A DNA stretch of 64,000 nucleotides. It comes from Hyaloperonospora brassicae. Lineage: Eukaryota; Oomycota; Peronosporomycetes; Peronosporales; Peronosporaceae. The notes beneath the pieces were generated by a model that was not told the DNA's origin, did no database searches, and was given only the letters and a program-made list of their open reading frames with translations. The position numbers were made by a program, and so were the translations under genes. The stretch spans positions 248,001 through 312,000 of the forward strand of contig CANTFL010001448.1 in NCBI GenBank assembly GCA_947650285.1. The letters run 5' to 3'. Position 1 is the stretch's first letter. The number at the start of each line of letters is the position of its first letter. Of this stretch, positions 37,189-46,153 are shown one piece after another.

Positions 37189-38060
37189 TTAAACGTGGAG
37201 ACTTATTCCCTCTACGTCTTCTGGCTGTGGCTGTGCAACCACTGTCAAGAACCGATCCTCTACGGTCGACCTAGGATGGCCATGTTGACTACTGTTAGCA
37301 ACATCTTTCTTTACTCTAGAAAGCTGCCCGCTAGGCTTCCATCCATGTCCCGGTCCACTCGGCTTATTCGAGTGGTGGACCTTCGGCGCAGCCTGTAATT
37401 CTGTACAGCCGCCGGGAGCTTGCTCCACAGTGTAGTGATCAACTACACTGTGATCTTGTGCAGTCGTTCTAACGACCGTACCGCAAGTGAGGCCATCGCA
37501 CTCACTCGCAGAACATCCACACGCTTGTGGACGCTCCAAGATGTTCATCATATGTCCATCTGATGAACAAGCGGCAGGCATCTTCACGGATCGATGCTGC
37601 CAGCTCACCCTTGGCTCGTACTTTCTGAGCCAAGGTAATCCCAGGATGACATCAAATTTGTCATCCAGATCTAGTACGATGAAATCATCATCGTACTGCT
37701 CGCCCTCTAACGTGTACTGGATTCCGACTACACGTTTCTTAACGGTTATCGATGCGCCTGTTGCAAGGCGCACCGTCATCGTTGTGAGGGGAATGTCGCG
37801 CTCAACGAACTTCAGCCTACGACCCTCTAGTGACTGGCGACGAACAAAGTTGTTCGACGCCCCACAGTCTACTAGGGCACGAAGCGACAAATCATTTGTC
37901 GCTTCCAACTTCAAGGTGATGAGCGAAACGTCATCACCAGGTGCAGAGACACACAATGATTGTGTATCTGGAGCAACTTTCGTCAAGAGATTTGCTAATT
38001 CTCTTGAGGTTGCTGGATCAGTAGGGCGCTCCGCCCCTACCGACCTCAGCCATTTTTGAT
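37189..38060 (-). pseudogene. Protease domain of element A pol
   Basis: Aspartic protease with VDCGASNNF (active-site Asp present) and the ILGLPWL flap motif, matching element B base for base over roughly 37490-38045. The gag-pol slippery run has five A instead of six (T-run 38053-38057), so the frame relation to gag differs from element B. Downstream of 37189 a stop and frame change separate it from RT. Confidence 0.8.
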
Positions 38061-39176
38061 GACCCGCTTCGCTGTCGAGATTTCGCAACGGCGATAAAAC
38101 CACGCCAATTGCCCCTTTTGGCAAATGAACGACCAGGTACTAGTACTAGACGAGGGGCACTACACTCGTAAGCGTAGTGTCCCAACTTCTGGCAGCGACT
38201 GCACTTCTGCAATCGCTTGTTGTTCGAAGAGCAAGGTCCCTTGCTCTCAACACAACAGAGGTCCATTGGTTCTGGACCTCCGGTCTCTTTTCGCCTCGGT
38301 AAACGATAAGATCTTGACCTAGCATGAGCCTGTCTCATGCTAAAGTCTTCCTGTTCCGCTGCTGCAATAGCATCTCCAAGAGTATTCAACTCTAGACGAA
38401 ACAGGTGGTTCCTGACGGGCCCATATGCGAGCCCTTGCATGAACACGGTGATCAGCGTGTGTTCATGAACCGGGTTGGTAATTATACTACTCGCAAGGAG
38501 TCGTATATTTTGGGCGTAAGCGTGCACATCACGCTTACCCTGCTTGAGTTTCAGGAGCTCTGAACGAGCCCTGAACTCAGCACGTGGCGGCTCAAACGTT
38601 TGTCTGAGCCGGGACTTGAAGTCATCTAGCGACCTAAACACATTTGGGTCGCTACTCTCGAGTCCCAGGGACCAAGTTTTGGCACGCCCTGCCAAGTGGG
38701 TCTGAGCAAATGTGAGTTTCATTTGCTCATCGTCGATACGACGTGCCTTTATGGCTCTGTCGAGTTCGACAAACCATAACAACAGGGAGTCTTCCTCAAC
38801 TTCTCTGTACTTGGAGACATCAACCTTCATGACCTCGGGACGAGGCGCATGCGCCGTCCAGCCCACAGCAGCATGGAATCGCTGCTGTCTCAACATCTCA
38901 GTCTGTTGAGCACCGAGTTTTCTCAATGCTCGGCCTGTTGAGAGCCTTTTTGGTGAAGCAAGGCTACTTTTTCCCTTTCGGCGACAAGTTCATGTAGAAT
39001 GAACCTGGCGATGGAGGCATGCTGTTGGTCTCTGTCAAGAGATTACAACATGGCGGTACCGCCAATGTTGCCCACGGTAGAGCTCATTCGCCCTACTGCG
39101 GCCCATTCGAGGTCACTCAAATGGGCGAAGCCTTCACGTGTGACGTGAAAGCCATCTTCCTCACCCAACATGTTCA
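38018..39176 (-). pseudogene. gag of element A
   Basis: Related to the 398-aa Gag of element B. The C-terminal 302 codons (38926-38018) are open and include the retrotransposon Gag helical region (LLLWFVELDRAIKARRIDDE) and the zinc knuckle CSRCQKLGHYAYEC. The N-terminal 80 codons are broken by stops and frameshifts (38930-39176). Confidence 0.85.
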
Positions 39177-39210
39177 TGTTGGACGCTGTGGTCCTTAGAA
39201 GGACCAAAAA

Positions 39211-39221
39211 GTGCTACCAGG
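39211..39221 (-). promoter_or_regulatory. Primer-binding site of element A
   Basis: On the element strand CCTGGTAGCAC immediately follows the 5' LTR. The same bases follow the LTR of element B. The tRNA species cannot be named safely. Confidence 0.75.
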
Positions 39222-39576
39222 TGTAACGGGTCATAACCTTGCGTGAACTTAACGCAAGGGTGACGTGTGCTTGTCAAGCGTACACAGGGCAACCTAGGAA
39301 GCGATAGCCAAAACCGAACCCGAAAGCTCTGTCTTTAGGGGAAAGTAGAACTGTTTATTTAATATAGTTGTGACGTTAATAAATCATCCTATGACTTACT
39401 CCAACTATATGAAACTTCCTTCTCCTATGTGGGTCTTTTGCTCACCACCTATTGCGTGCGTCCAGCAGCGATTAGTAGTTAAGTTGGTTGATGTAAAGTG
39501 TACATCAACCGAGAAGTGAACCCCTCAAATTGTTACTTACGTGCCAATTTTTATGTAACGGACTCACCCCTTAACA
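39222..39576 (-). repeat. 5' LTR of element A (355 bp)
   Basis: Begins TGTTAAGGGG and ends GACCCGTTACA on the element strand. Lacks the ~89-bp hairpin block present in the 3' LTR. The junction contains TCAA microhomology. Confidence 0.9.
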
Positions 39577-39581
39577 GTATC
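39577..39581. repeat. Target-site duplication of element A, right copy
   Basis: GTATC, matching 31398-31402. Confidence 0.9.
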
Positions 39582-39700
39582 ATGCAGTTTGCGCATCATA
39601 CGATTGAAATCGACGTAGAAGTCAGCACTATCGATACGACGAACACATCTCTCAATCCACAAAATCATATTGGAATGCAGTGGTAGAGGGCGTGACTTTG
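39577..39700 (-). pseudogene. Upstream half of the ORF split by element A
   Basis: On the reverse strand an ATG at about 39674 opens a frame (ILWIERCVRRIDSADFYVDF...) that reaches the insertion point and would continue in frame into 31402-31115. The continuity supports a real former coding sequence, perhaps itself a transposon gene. Family not recognised. Confidence 0.4.
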
Positions 39701-40049
39701 CGCTGCTGCTGATTCGGATGAATCGTGCGCAATGGATACCGCAGCATCACCAGCACTGATGTCATCATTAGGCGTCCCGGCCACTTCCTGCAAATAGATC
39801 GGTCGACGGGAGGCAGCGCGTTTGTGGCCAAAGTAAACAAACGAACGTATGAACGATACAGTTATTTTACGCTGGACAGGCGGCGCGGACGAACCTTTTG
39901 ATGCGAGGAATACAGTTCAGCAGAAAATCGCTGAATGCTAGCGCCGTTTGTCATATCGTATGAACCACCGTATGTATGGATGAATGATACTCATTAAGTG
40001 CATACCGGAGCCTGTCTCTGGGAAGACGAATGACGGCGATGGATTGTCC
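39701..40049. other. Unassigned DNA
   Basis: Short frames only, nothing recognised. Confidence 0.35.
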
Positions 40050-40345
40050 TCTACGCAACGCTTTTTTGTGGTGCCTGGTTGCTAACATAGAAGGACTGAT
40101 GCACTATCGCTTGGGACCGTGCAACGAAGATGCTGGACCGCTCACTTAGCCAAGAAAGCTTCGTCGCCGGCGCAGACCGTTTGTCTTTCGAAAGGGATCG
40201 ATGGTCTTCTATAGTTTTTGCACGGCGACCCGCCAGACTTAGAACAAATTCAGAAACCAGCAGTATATTCGTGCAAAAGTCCTGAAACCAGCACCAGTTC
40301 TGAGACGAGCCAACATAGAATGCAGTTGATGTGGGCCACAACATT
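40050..40345 (-). pseudogene. LINE-type ORF2 C-terminal relic
   Basis: On the reverse strand, TGTTGGCTCGTCTCAGAACT and TTTGCACGAATATACTGCTG match 50810-50880, which leads into a non-LTR retrotransposon ORF2 tail. The frame 40458-40051 contains a basic, Ser-rich stretch. Truncated and broken. Confidence 0.45.
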
Positions 40346-40679
40346 CCCAATTGCCTCAGTGATTGAAACTGCGTGATTGGTTGCGAGGCTTTCCATTTTT
40401 TAGAAATTGTTGGTGTGATCTCATTGGGCAGACAATATTTGGCAAATGGACGACTCATTGTTCATTTTGCGACCCACGAGCGCCTGCGAAGAAGGTCAAA
40501 GGCCTCTGCGTTGCTTACTATGGCACTATCATCCTTGCTGGAAGCAAGCCATGCGCTGAGAAGGTACGAAATGGTCTGACTGCACGTGATGTTAGAATGG
40601 GTTGCTGAGTTTATGTTGTTTCTATGCAAGTGAAAGAGGAGGGGAGGCGGCGCATGATCAGCAGACTGTAGACAACCCA

Positions 40680-41130
40680 TCAGACTGTGCGTAGGTACGA
40701 AGGTCGACGTACTCCGCAATTATGTTTATTTGAACACAATTTGATGTGCTGTATATTGCTGTTTTATCCATGCCTGCAACGTGTAACAGGTTGGACGTTG
40801 TCAAGATCGTTAAACTCTCGTTTGATACTTTGCAGGTCGATTGCGAACAGTCGGCGCCAGTCCAGATGTACATTTGACGTGGTACTGACGATCTTTGCTC
40901 CTTGTTTTGCCACCGGGTATTGGATAGAAGGGCTGATCAAGTCGCGAAACAAGGGGAAGGTGTTTAAATAACTTAATGACGGCGCAATAAGTGAGCACCG
41001 AGCTCAGACGGAAGGTCCGATGCACAATGTACGTGCTTAAACCGTCTAAGATGCTCATGATTGAAGCAAGGAATGTCCTCAGGTGAATGGGGAGAGAAGT
41101 GTCATTGTAGAGCCGGTTAGTTTGCACTCG
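40680..41130 (-). pseudogene. Relic paired with 50040-50470
   Basis: The forward strand here (GTAGGTACGAAGGTCGACG, GGTTGGACGTTGTCAAGATCG, CGGCGCCAGT, GATGCACAATGTACGTG) matches the reverse complement of 50040-50470. On the reverse strand both copies have alignable 105-130-codon frames that start LHLR/IHLR and share weak protein similarity. Probably an upstream part of the same LINE-like element. Confidence 0.45.
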
Positions 41131-41160
41131 TGATGTTTTGCATGTTGTGTTTCCTGTACA

Positions 41161-41165
41161 TGAAG
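41161..41165. repeat. Target-site duplication of element B, left copy
   Basis: TGAAG, identical to 49149-49153. Confidence 0.92.
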
Positions 41166-41556
41166 TGTAACGGGGCAGCCCGTTACATGAAATTGTCACT
41201 TTAAGGAAAGTGACAATAAATAATATAAAGATGGATATTCTTTAAACAATATCACCAAAGTGGTGATATTGAAGGGTCGACCAAAGGGTCTGTTCATTGG
41301 TTGATATCGTGATGATATCAACCCACCAATCGCCGCAAGACGCGCGCAATGAGTGGTGACGAGACGTCACCATACATGCAGTTATATTAGTATAATTGAA
41401 TTAAGTCAAACGAAGAGACAGTAGTTTAAAGACTTAATTCTATTAATAAACCAGTTCTACTTTTACCCTACCTACGCTTCCTCGCTTGCCACGTGTACTT
41501 CCGTCGGGGCACCCAAATCCCTTGCGTTAAGTTACGACAGGGTGTGCCCCGTTACA
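41166..41556 (+). repeat. 5' LTR of element B
   Basis: Begins TGTAACGGGGCA and ends TGCCCCGTTACA, a perfect 12-bp terminal inverted repeat. Internal stem-loops include ATTGTCACTTT/AAAGTGACAAT, AATATCACC/GGTGATATT, GGTTGATATC/GATATCAACC and TGGTGACG/CGTCACCA. U3/R/U5 limits cannot be set from sequence alone. Confidence 0.95.
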
Positions 41557-41577
41557 CCTGGTAGCACTTTGTAGTCC
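41557..41577 (+). promoter_or_regulatory. Primer-binding site of element B
   Basis: CCTGGTAGCACTTTGTAGTCC follows the LTR end. TGGTAGCA pairs with a tRNA 3' terminus ending in CCA. Confidence 0.75.
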
Positions 41578-41600
41578 TTCCAAGGACCACATCATCCAAC

Positions 41601-42797
41601 ATGTTCATGTTGGATGAAGAAGACACCTTTCACGCCACGCGTGAAGAATTTACCCATTTGAGTGACATCGAATGGGGTGCGGTAGAACGAATGAGTTCTA
41701 CCGTAGGCGATCTCGTCGTTAGCACCATGTTGGAGTCTCTAGACAGAGACCAACAATATGCCGCTATTGCCAAGTTCATCCAAAGTGAACTTGTCGCCGA
41801 AAGGGAAAAAGTAGCCTTTCTTCACCAGCAAGGCTCTCAACAGGCCGAACAGTTGAGAGAACTCGGTGCTCAACAGACAGAGCTGTTGAGACAGCAGCGA
41901 TTCCATGCTGCTGTGGGCTGGACGGCGCATGCGCCTCGTCCCGAGGTCATGAAAGTTGACATCTCCAAGTACAGTGGAGTCCCGGAGGACTCCCTGTTAC
42001 TATGGTTTGTCGAACTCGACAGAGCCATAAAGGCACGTCGTATCGACGATGAGCAAATGAAACTCACATTTGCTCAGACCCACTTGGCAGGGCGTGCCAA
42101 AACTTGGTCCCTGGGACTCGAGAGTAGCGACCCAAATGTGTTTAGGTCGCTAGATGACTTCAAGTCCCGGCTCAGACAAACGTTTGAGCCGCCACGTGCT
42201 GAGTTCAGGGCTCGTTCAGAGCTCCTGAAACTCAAGCAGGGTAAGCGTGATGTGCACGCTTACGCACAACATATACGACTCCTTGCGAGTAGTATAACTG
42301 CCAACCCAGTTCATGAACACACGTTGATTACGGTGTTCATGCAAGGGCTCGCAGAAGGGCCCGTCAGGAGCCATCTGTTCCGCCTTGAGCTGAATACGCT
42401 TGAAGATGCTATTGCAGCAGCGGAACAGGAAGACTTTAGCATGAGACAGGCTCATGCTAGGTCAAGATCTTATCGTTTACCGAGGCGAAAAGAGACCGGA
42501 GGTCCAGAACCAATGGACCTCTGCTATGTTGAGAGCGAGAGACCTCGCTCTACAAACAACAAGCGATTGAAGAGGTGCAATCGCTGTCAGAAGTTAGGGC
42601 ACTACGCATATGAGTGTAGTGCTCCACGCCCAGTACCAAACAGTACTGAGCGAAATGGACGACAATTTCCCAGAAAGGGCAATGGGCGTGGGTCCAGCGC
42701 TGTTGCGAAACCGCAACAGCGAGACGGACCATCAAAAAATGGTCGGGGTCAGTTGGGGCGGAGCGCCCTACTGATCCAGCAACCTCAAGAGAATTAG
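41601..42797 (+). CDS. gag: Gag polyprotein of element B
   Basis: 398 aa, intact. Forms the virus-like particle shell and binds genomic RNA. The N-terminal ~110 residues are acidic and Gln-rich with helical repeats (QQAEQLRELGAQQTELLRQQ). Residues ~120-260 match the retrotransposon Gag helical domain (LLLWFVELDRAIKARRIDDE, GRAKTWSLGLES, FRARSELLKLKQGKRDVHAY). A CCHC zinc knuckle CNRCQKLGHYAYEC lies at 42575-42616, followed by a basic, Gln/Gly-rich tail. The ATG at 41601 is the first after the PBS and lies within an 11-bp stem-loop (41593-41616); a second Met follows two codons later. It ends at TAG 42795-42797, just past a -1 frameshift signal that would give Gag-Pol. Confidence 0.93.
   Translation: MFMLDEEDTFHATREEFTHLSDIEWGAVERMSSTVGDLVVSTMLESLDRDQQYAAIAKFIQSELVAEREKVAFLHQQGSQQAEQLRELGAQQTELLRQQRFHAAVGWTAHAPRPEVMKVDISKYSGVPEDSLLLWFVELDRAIKARRIDDEQMKLTFAQTHLAGRAKTWSLGLESSDPNVFRSLDDFKSRLRQTFEPPRAEFRARSELLKLKQGKRDVHAYAQHIRLLASSITANPVHEHTLITVFMQGLAEGPVRSHLFRLELNTLEDAIAAAEQEDFSMRQAHARSRSYRLPRRKETGGPEPMDLCYVESERPRSTNNKRLKRCNRCQKLGHYAYECSAPRPVPNSTERNGRQFPRKGNGRGSSAVAKPQQRDGPSKNGRGQLGRSALLIQQPQEN
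42734..42777 (+). promoter_or_regulatory. -1 ribosomal frameshift signal between gag and pol
   Basis: In the gag frame the heptamer A AAA AAT (42734-42740) fits X XXY YYZ. After a 5-nt spacer a strong stem-loop follows: 42746-42753 pairs with 42770-42777 (one G.U), then an inner GGGCG/CGCCC stem (42756-42760 with 42764-42768) and a GAG loop. The -1 frame is open from here into the protease with no stop. Efficiency is unknown. Confidence 0.75.
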
Positions 42798-45325
42798 CAA
42801 ATCTCTTGACGAAAGTTGCTCCAGATACACAATCATTGTGTGTCTCTGCACCTGGTGATGACGTTTCGCTCATCACCTTGAAGTTGGAAGCGACAAATGA
42901 TTTGTCGCTTCGTGCCCTAGTAGACTGTGGGGCGTCGAACAACTTTGTTCGTCGCCAGTCACTAGAGGGTCGTAGGCTGAAGTTCGTTGAGCGCGACATT
43001 CCCCTCACAACGATGACGGTGCGCCTTGCAACAGGCGCATCGATAACCGTTAAGAAACGTGTAGTCGGAATCCAGTACACGTTAGAGGGCGAGCAGTACG
43101 ATGATGATTTCATCGTACTAGATCTGGATGACAAATTTGATGTCATCCTGGGATTACCTTGGCTCAGAAAGTACGAGCCAAGGGTGAGCTGGCAGCATCG
43201 ATCCGTGAAGATGCCTGCCGCTTGTTCATCAGATGGACATATGATGAACATCTTGGAGCGTCCACAAGCGTGTGGATGTTCTGCGAGTGAGTGCGATGGC
43301 CTCACTTGCGGTACGGTCGTTAGAACGACTGCACAAGATCACAGTGTAGTTGATCACTACACTGTGGAGCAAGCTCCCGGCGGCTGTACAGAATTACAGG
43401 CTGCGCCGAAGGTCCACCACTCGAATAAGCCGAGTGGACCGGGACATAGATGCATGCCTAGCGGTCAGCATCTTGGAAGAAAGAAACCTGTTGCCTCCAA
43501 GAGGCAACATGAAAATCCTAGGTCGACTGGAGAGTCGACCGTAGAGGATCGGTTCCTGACTGTGGTTGCACAGCCACAGTCGGAAGACGTCGATGGAATA
43601 AGTCCCCACGTACTTGAGGAAGGAATTCCTCAGGAGTTGCTTGCTGAGGGACCAGGCCCTCAGCAACCTGTGGAAGCAAGTTCCCAGGAAGAAACCGAGA
43701 CGTTGAACGTCTTGGTTAATGACGGATCGAGCGTAGGCGCTTATACGCTTGATCTGATTGTGCCTCCGAAGTTGACTTCGGAGATAACTCAGTTGCCAAC
43801 GCTAGAACCGAAACGGTTCTTGCGTGATCTGCGTAGTGGCAAAGTCAAGCAGATCTGCATACTCGTCCCAGAGGACGAGTATGTGACCGACATTCGGTCG
43901 GCAACAGTATTTGCTGAGAACGAACGGGTTCTCAGCAGCTCATCGATGGACGAAAGTGTCCTCGATGAGAAGACTCGGATTGAGCGATACGCGTCCGAAT
44001 CCTGGGAGTCACTTCAGGCAAATCCTTTGTATAAGGATTTGATCGAATTCAGGGATGTGTTCCCTGAATCCGTACCTTGCGAGTTGCCTAAGGACAAAGG
44101 CACTCGACACGAGATCGAGCCTAAACCGGGCTCGAAATACTGTGTCATGAAGCAGTGGCCACTGCCTCGTGAACAAGTGATAGCGATCGACAAGTTATTT
44201 GCCGATCGCTTAGCAGCGGGCCATGTGAGGGAATCAACATCTCCTCACAGCTCTCCGACCTTCTGTGTGCGAAAGGCCACAGGAGGGTGGCGGATAGTGC
44301 ACGCATTCAACAAGTTGAATGCTGCAACGGTACCGGCTCAGACGCCGATACCGAGGAAGGACGTAATCATAGATGGTATGTCAAAGAGTACCATCTTTTC
44401 GTCCATGGATCTGATAAATGGATTCTATCAGATCCTTATGCGTGAACGGGACGTCCCGTTCACGGCAGTGAGTACCCCCAGCGGTATGCTGTCGGAGTGG
44501 CTAGTGATGCCACAGGGGCTGAGTAATGCCCCTGCAACATTCAACAGATGTGTAACAAATCTGTTGAGACCGGTGCGAGACTTCGCACCGAGTTACTTCG
44601 ACGATGTGTTCGTCCATAGCCGGGCTATGGACGGAAAGACGAACGTTGAGGTTCGTAGTACTCATGTTCAACAAGTTCTTCAGCGTATGCGCAAGCATAA
44701 GTTGTATGATAATTTCAAGAAGTGTATATTCGTGGCAAGCGATTTACCACTTCTTGGGTGCATCGTGGGTAAACACAGCGTACTCCCTGATCCCGAAAAG
44801 ATCAAGGCGATCACCGACTGGCCAGTGCCAGTCGATGTCAAGGGATTTCGTAAGTTCCTTGGGCTAGCGGTGTACTTGCACAAGTACTCGCGCAACTACG
44901 CCGAAATGACGGTACATCTTTCTTGTTTACTCAAGAAAAATGTCAAGTGGTCATGGAACGCTGAGTGCCAGCGGTCGTTTGAAGGTATCAAGCAAAGCTT
45001 GATGCAATCGCCGATCTTGGCGATTGCAGATCAAGACAGACCATTTCATGTGGTCTGTGACGCCAGCGATTTTGCAATCGGCTGTGCGTTAATGCAGTTC
45101 GATGCAGATGGCGCGGAGCGCGTCATCTGTTATCAGTCGCGTCAGCTGAAAGCAGATGAGCGTAATTACCCAGTGCATGACAAGGAACTCCTTGCCTTAA
45201 AATACGCACTGGCTAAGTTTCGCGTCTATCTCTTGGGAGATAGACCGTTTGTTGTCTATACGGACCATGCGTCATTACGCACGGCCGTAAACAGCCCACA
45301 CCTCTCGCAGAGAATGTCGAGGTAA
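42740..45325 (+). CDS. pol: Pol of element B: protease, reverse transcriptase, RNase H part
   Basis: About 860 codons in the -1 frame relative to gag, entered by frameshifting (no suitable ATG near the start). Order: aspartic protease (VDCGASNNF, catalytic Asp codon 42923-42925; ILGLPWL flap near 43145-43165), a variable linker, RT (GTRHEIEPKPG, SPTFCVRKATGGWRIV, DLINGFYQI, LVMPQGLSNAPATF, YFDD at 44594-44605), connection, and RNase H (VCDASD, DKELLALKYAL, TDHASL). It ends at TAA 45323-45325 where element A has Trp (RMARW-MSFF), so the frame continues after a nonsense change within or just after RNase H. Catalytic residues of PR, RT and RH appear intact. Confidence 0.9.
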   Translation, partial: WSGSVGAERPTDPATSRELANLLTKVAPDTQSLCVSAPGDDVSLITLKLEATNDLSLRALVDCGASNNFVRRQSLEGRRLKFVERDIPLTTMTVRLATGASITVKKRVVGIQYTLEGEQYDDDFIVLDLDDKFDVILGLPWLRKYEPRVSWQHRSVKMPAACSSDGHMMNILERPQACGCSASECDGLTCGTVVRTTAQDHSVVDHYTVEQAPGGCTELQAAPKVHHSNKPSGPGHRCMPSGQHLGRKKPVASKRQHENPRSTGESTVEDRFLTVVAQPQSEDVDGISPHVLEEGIPQELLAEGPGPQQPVEASSQEETETLNVLVNDGSSVGAYTLDLIVPPKLTSEITQLPTLEPKRFLRDLRSGKVKQICILVPEDEYVTDIRSATVFAENERVLSSSSMDESVLDEKTRIERYASESWESLQANPLYKDLIEFRDVFPESVPCELPKDKGTRHEIEPKPGSKYCVMKQWPLPREQVIAIDKLFADRLAAGHVRESTSPHSSPTFCVRKATGGWRIVHAFNKLNAATVPAQTPIPRKDVIIDGMSKSTIFSSMDLINGFYQILMRERDVPFTAVSTPSGMLSEWLVMPQGLSNAPATFNRCVTNLLRPVRDFAPSYFDDVFVHSRAMDGKTNVEVRSTHVQQVLQRMRKHKLYDNFKKCIFVASDLPLLGCIVGKHSVLPDPEKIKAITDWPVPVDVKGFRKFLGLAVYLHKYSRNYAEMTVHLSCLLKKNVKWSWNAECQRSFEGIKQSLMQSPILAIADQDRPFHVVCDASDFAIGCALMQFDADGAERVICYQSRQLKADERNYPVHDKELLALKYALAKFRVYLLGDRPFVVYTDHASLRTAVNSPHLSQRMSR

Positions 45326-46153
45326 ATGTCTTTCTTCGCGGAGTATAATTTCTCCGTGGAGTATAAACCAGGACGACACAATGTCGTCGCTGATGCGCTC
45401 TCGCGCCGGCCCGATTTCGAGCCGGACGCACAAATCAACAGTGAGGATAAGCCCATTGTTGCGACATTGTCAGTCAGTGTCCCGTCGTCGAGTTTACTTG
45501 ACGACGTACGAAAGGCATACGCGGAAGATAAGGATCTTCTGCGATTGATGGATCATCTGGTGAATTCATCCAGTAAATCCATGAGGGATTTACCGGCTTT
45601 GTACCGATCCTCATCGGATCGGTATAGTACACGCAACGGATTGCTGTACTATACAGCTGTTGCCGACGACACGCCTCGTGTCGTCGTACCCGCTCATCGT
45701 GATTTGCGATTGCGCATCATGTATGAGTGTCACGATGCCCCAACAAGCGGCCATCGTGGTAGAGAAAAGACTTACCTCACGGTAAGTCGCGACTTTTACT
45801 GGCCCCGCCAGTATCAGTTTACCCGCAAGTACGTACGTGCTTGCGAGGTTTACCAACGGGTGAAGCCTAGTCCTTCATCCCGTGCGCCATTGCAGCCTCT
45901 GCCCGTTCCGACAGAGTGCTGGCAGTCCGTTTCAATGGACTTCGTCTTCGGGTTTCCCGAAGACGCTCACAAGAATAATGGTATTCTTGTGTTTGTAGAC
46001 CGATTCAGCAAGATGGTCCATCTTGCTGCTGTCCCTGAGTCAATCAAGGCTCAAGGTTGTGCTCGTGTCTTTCTAGACACGGTCTTTAGACTCCACGGGT
46101 TACCCCGTGAACTCGTATCCGACCGTGACCCTCGGTTCACGGCGGCATTTTAA
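45326..46153 (+). CDS. pol: Integrase N-terminal and core part of element B pol
   Basis: Same frame as the preceding part, after the TAA. It starts with the linker that normally follows RNase H, then the zinc-binding region (CHDAPTSGHRG ... RACEVYQRVK, with Tyr in place of the second Cys of the HH-CC motif) and catalytic core residues (SMDFVFGFP; SDRDPRF). It ends at TAA 46151-46153, where gypsy integrases have Trp between FTAAF and QTVF. The same TAA and the same Cys-to-Tyr change are present in element A. Confidence 0.85.
   Translation: MSFFAEYNFSVEYKPGRHNVVADALSRRPDFEPDAQINSEDKPIVATLSVSVPSSSLLDDVRKAYAEDKDLLRLMDHLVNSSSKSMRDLPALYRSSSDRYSTRNGLLYYTAVADDTPRVVVPAHRDLRLRIMYECHDAPTSGHRGREKTYLTVSRDFYWPRQYQFTRKYVRACEVYQRVKPSPSSRAPLQPLPVPTECWQSVSMDFVFGFPEDAHKNNGILVFVDRFSKMVHLAAVPESIKAQGCARVFLDTVFRLHGLPRELVSDRDPRFTAAF

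Larger units (their letters stand above)
31403..39576 (-). mobile_element. Ty3/gypsy chromodomain retrotransposon, element A
   Basis: Full-length insertion (8174 bp) on the reverse strand: 5' LTR 39222-39576, primer-binding site 39211-39221, gag, pol (PR-RT-RH-IN-chromodomain), antisense ORF, polypurine tract 31847-31860, 3' LTR 31403-31846, with GTATC target-site duplication. Genes carry frameshifts, stops and a lost RT catalytic Asp, so it is not autonomous. Internal sequence is close to element B in patches, while the LTRs are of a related but clearly different subtype (355/444 bp versus 391 bp). The whole element is rich in short stem-loops. Confidence 0.93.

Noticed and set aside
37487..38059. 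190-codon frame opposite to the protease region of A, also present opposite B (42550-43305)
   Set aside because: Identical in both copies only because the DNA there is nearly identical. Cys/Ser-rich composition is typical of a shadow frame, and there is no independent sign of selection.
42827..43366. Regularly spaced repeats as a CRISPR array
   Set aside because: Each stem-loop has a different sequence and lies in a coding frame. There is no common repeat, and the DNA is eukaryotic.
45323..46153. APOBEC- or RIP-like G-to-A hypermutation as the cause of TGG to TAA
   Set aside because: Three such changes stand out, but the surrounding sequence keeps G and C freely and the two elements are nearly identical there. 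No general G-to-A excess is visible by eye.
46151..46153. Programmed readthrough of the shared TAA
   Set aside because: It replaces a conserved Trp inside the integrase core, not a domain border, and no readthrough-type context is obvious. Kept only as an alternative in the findings.
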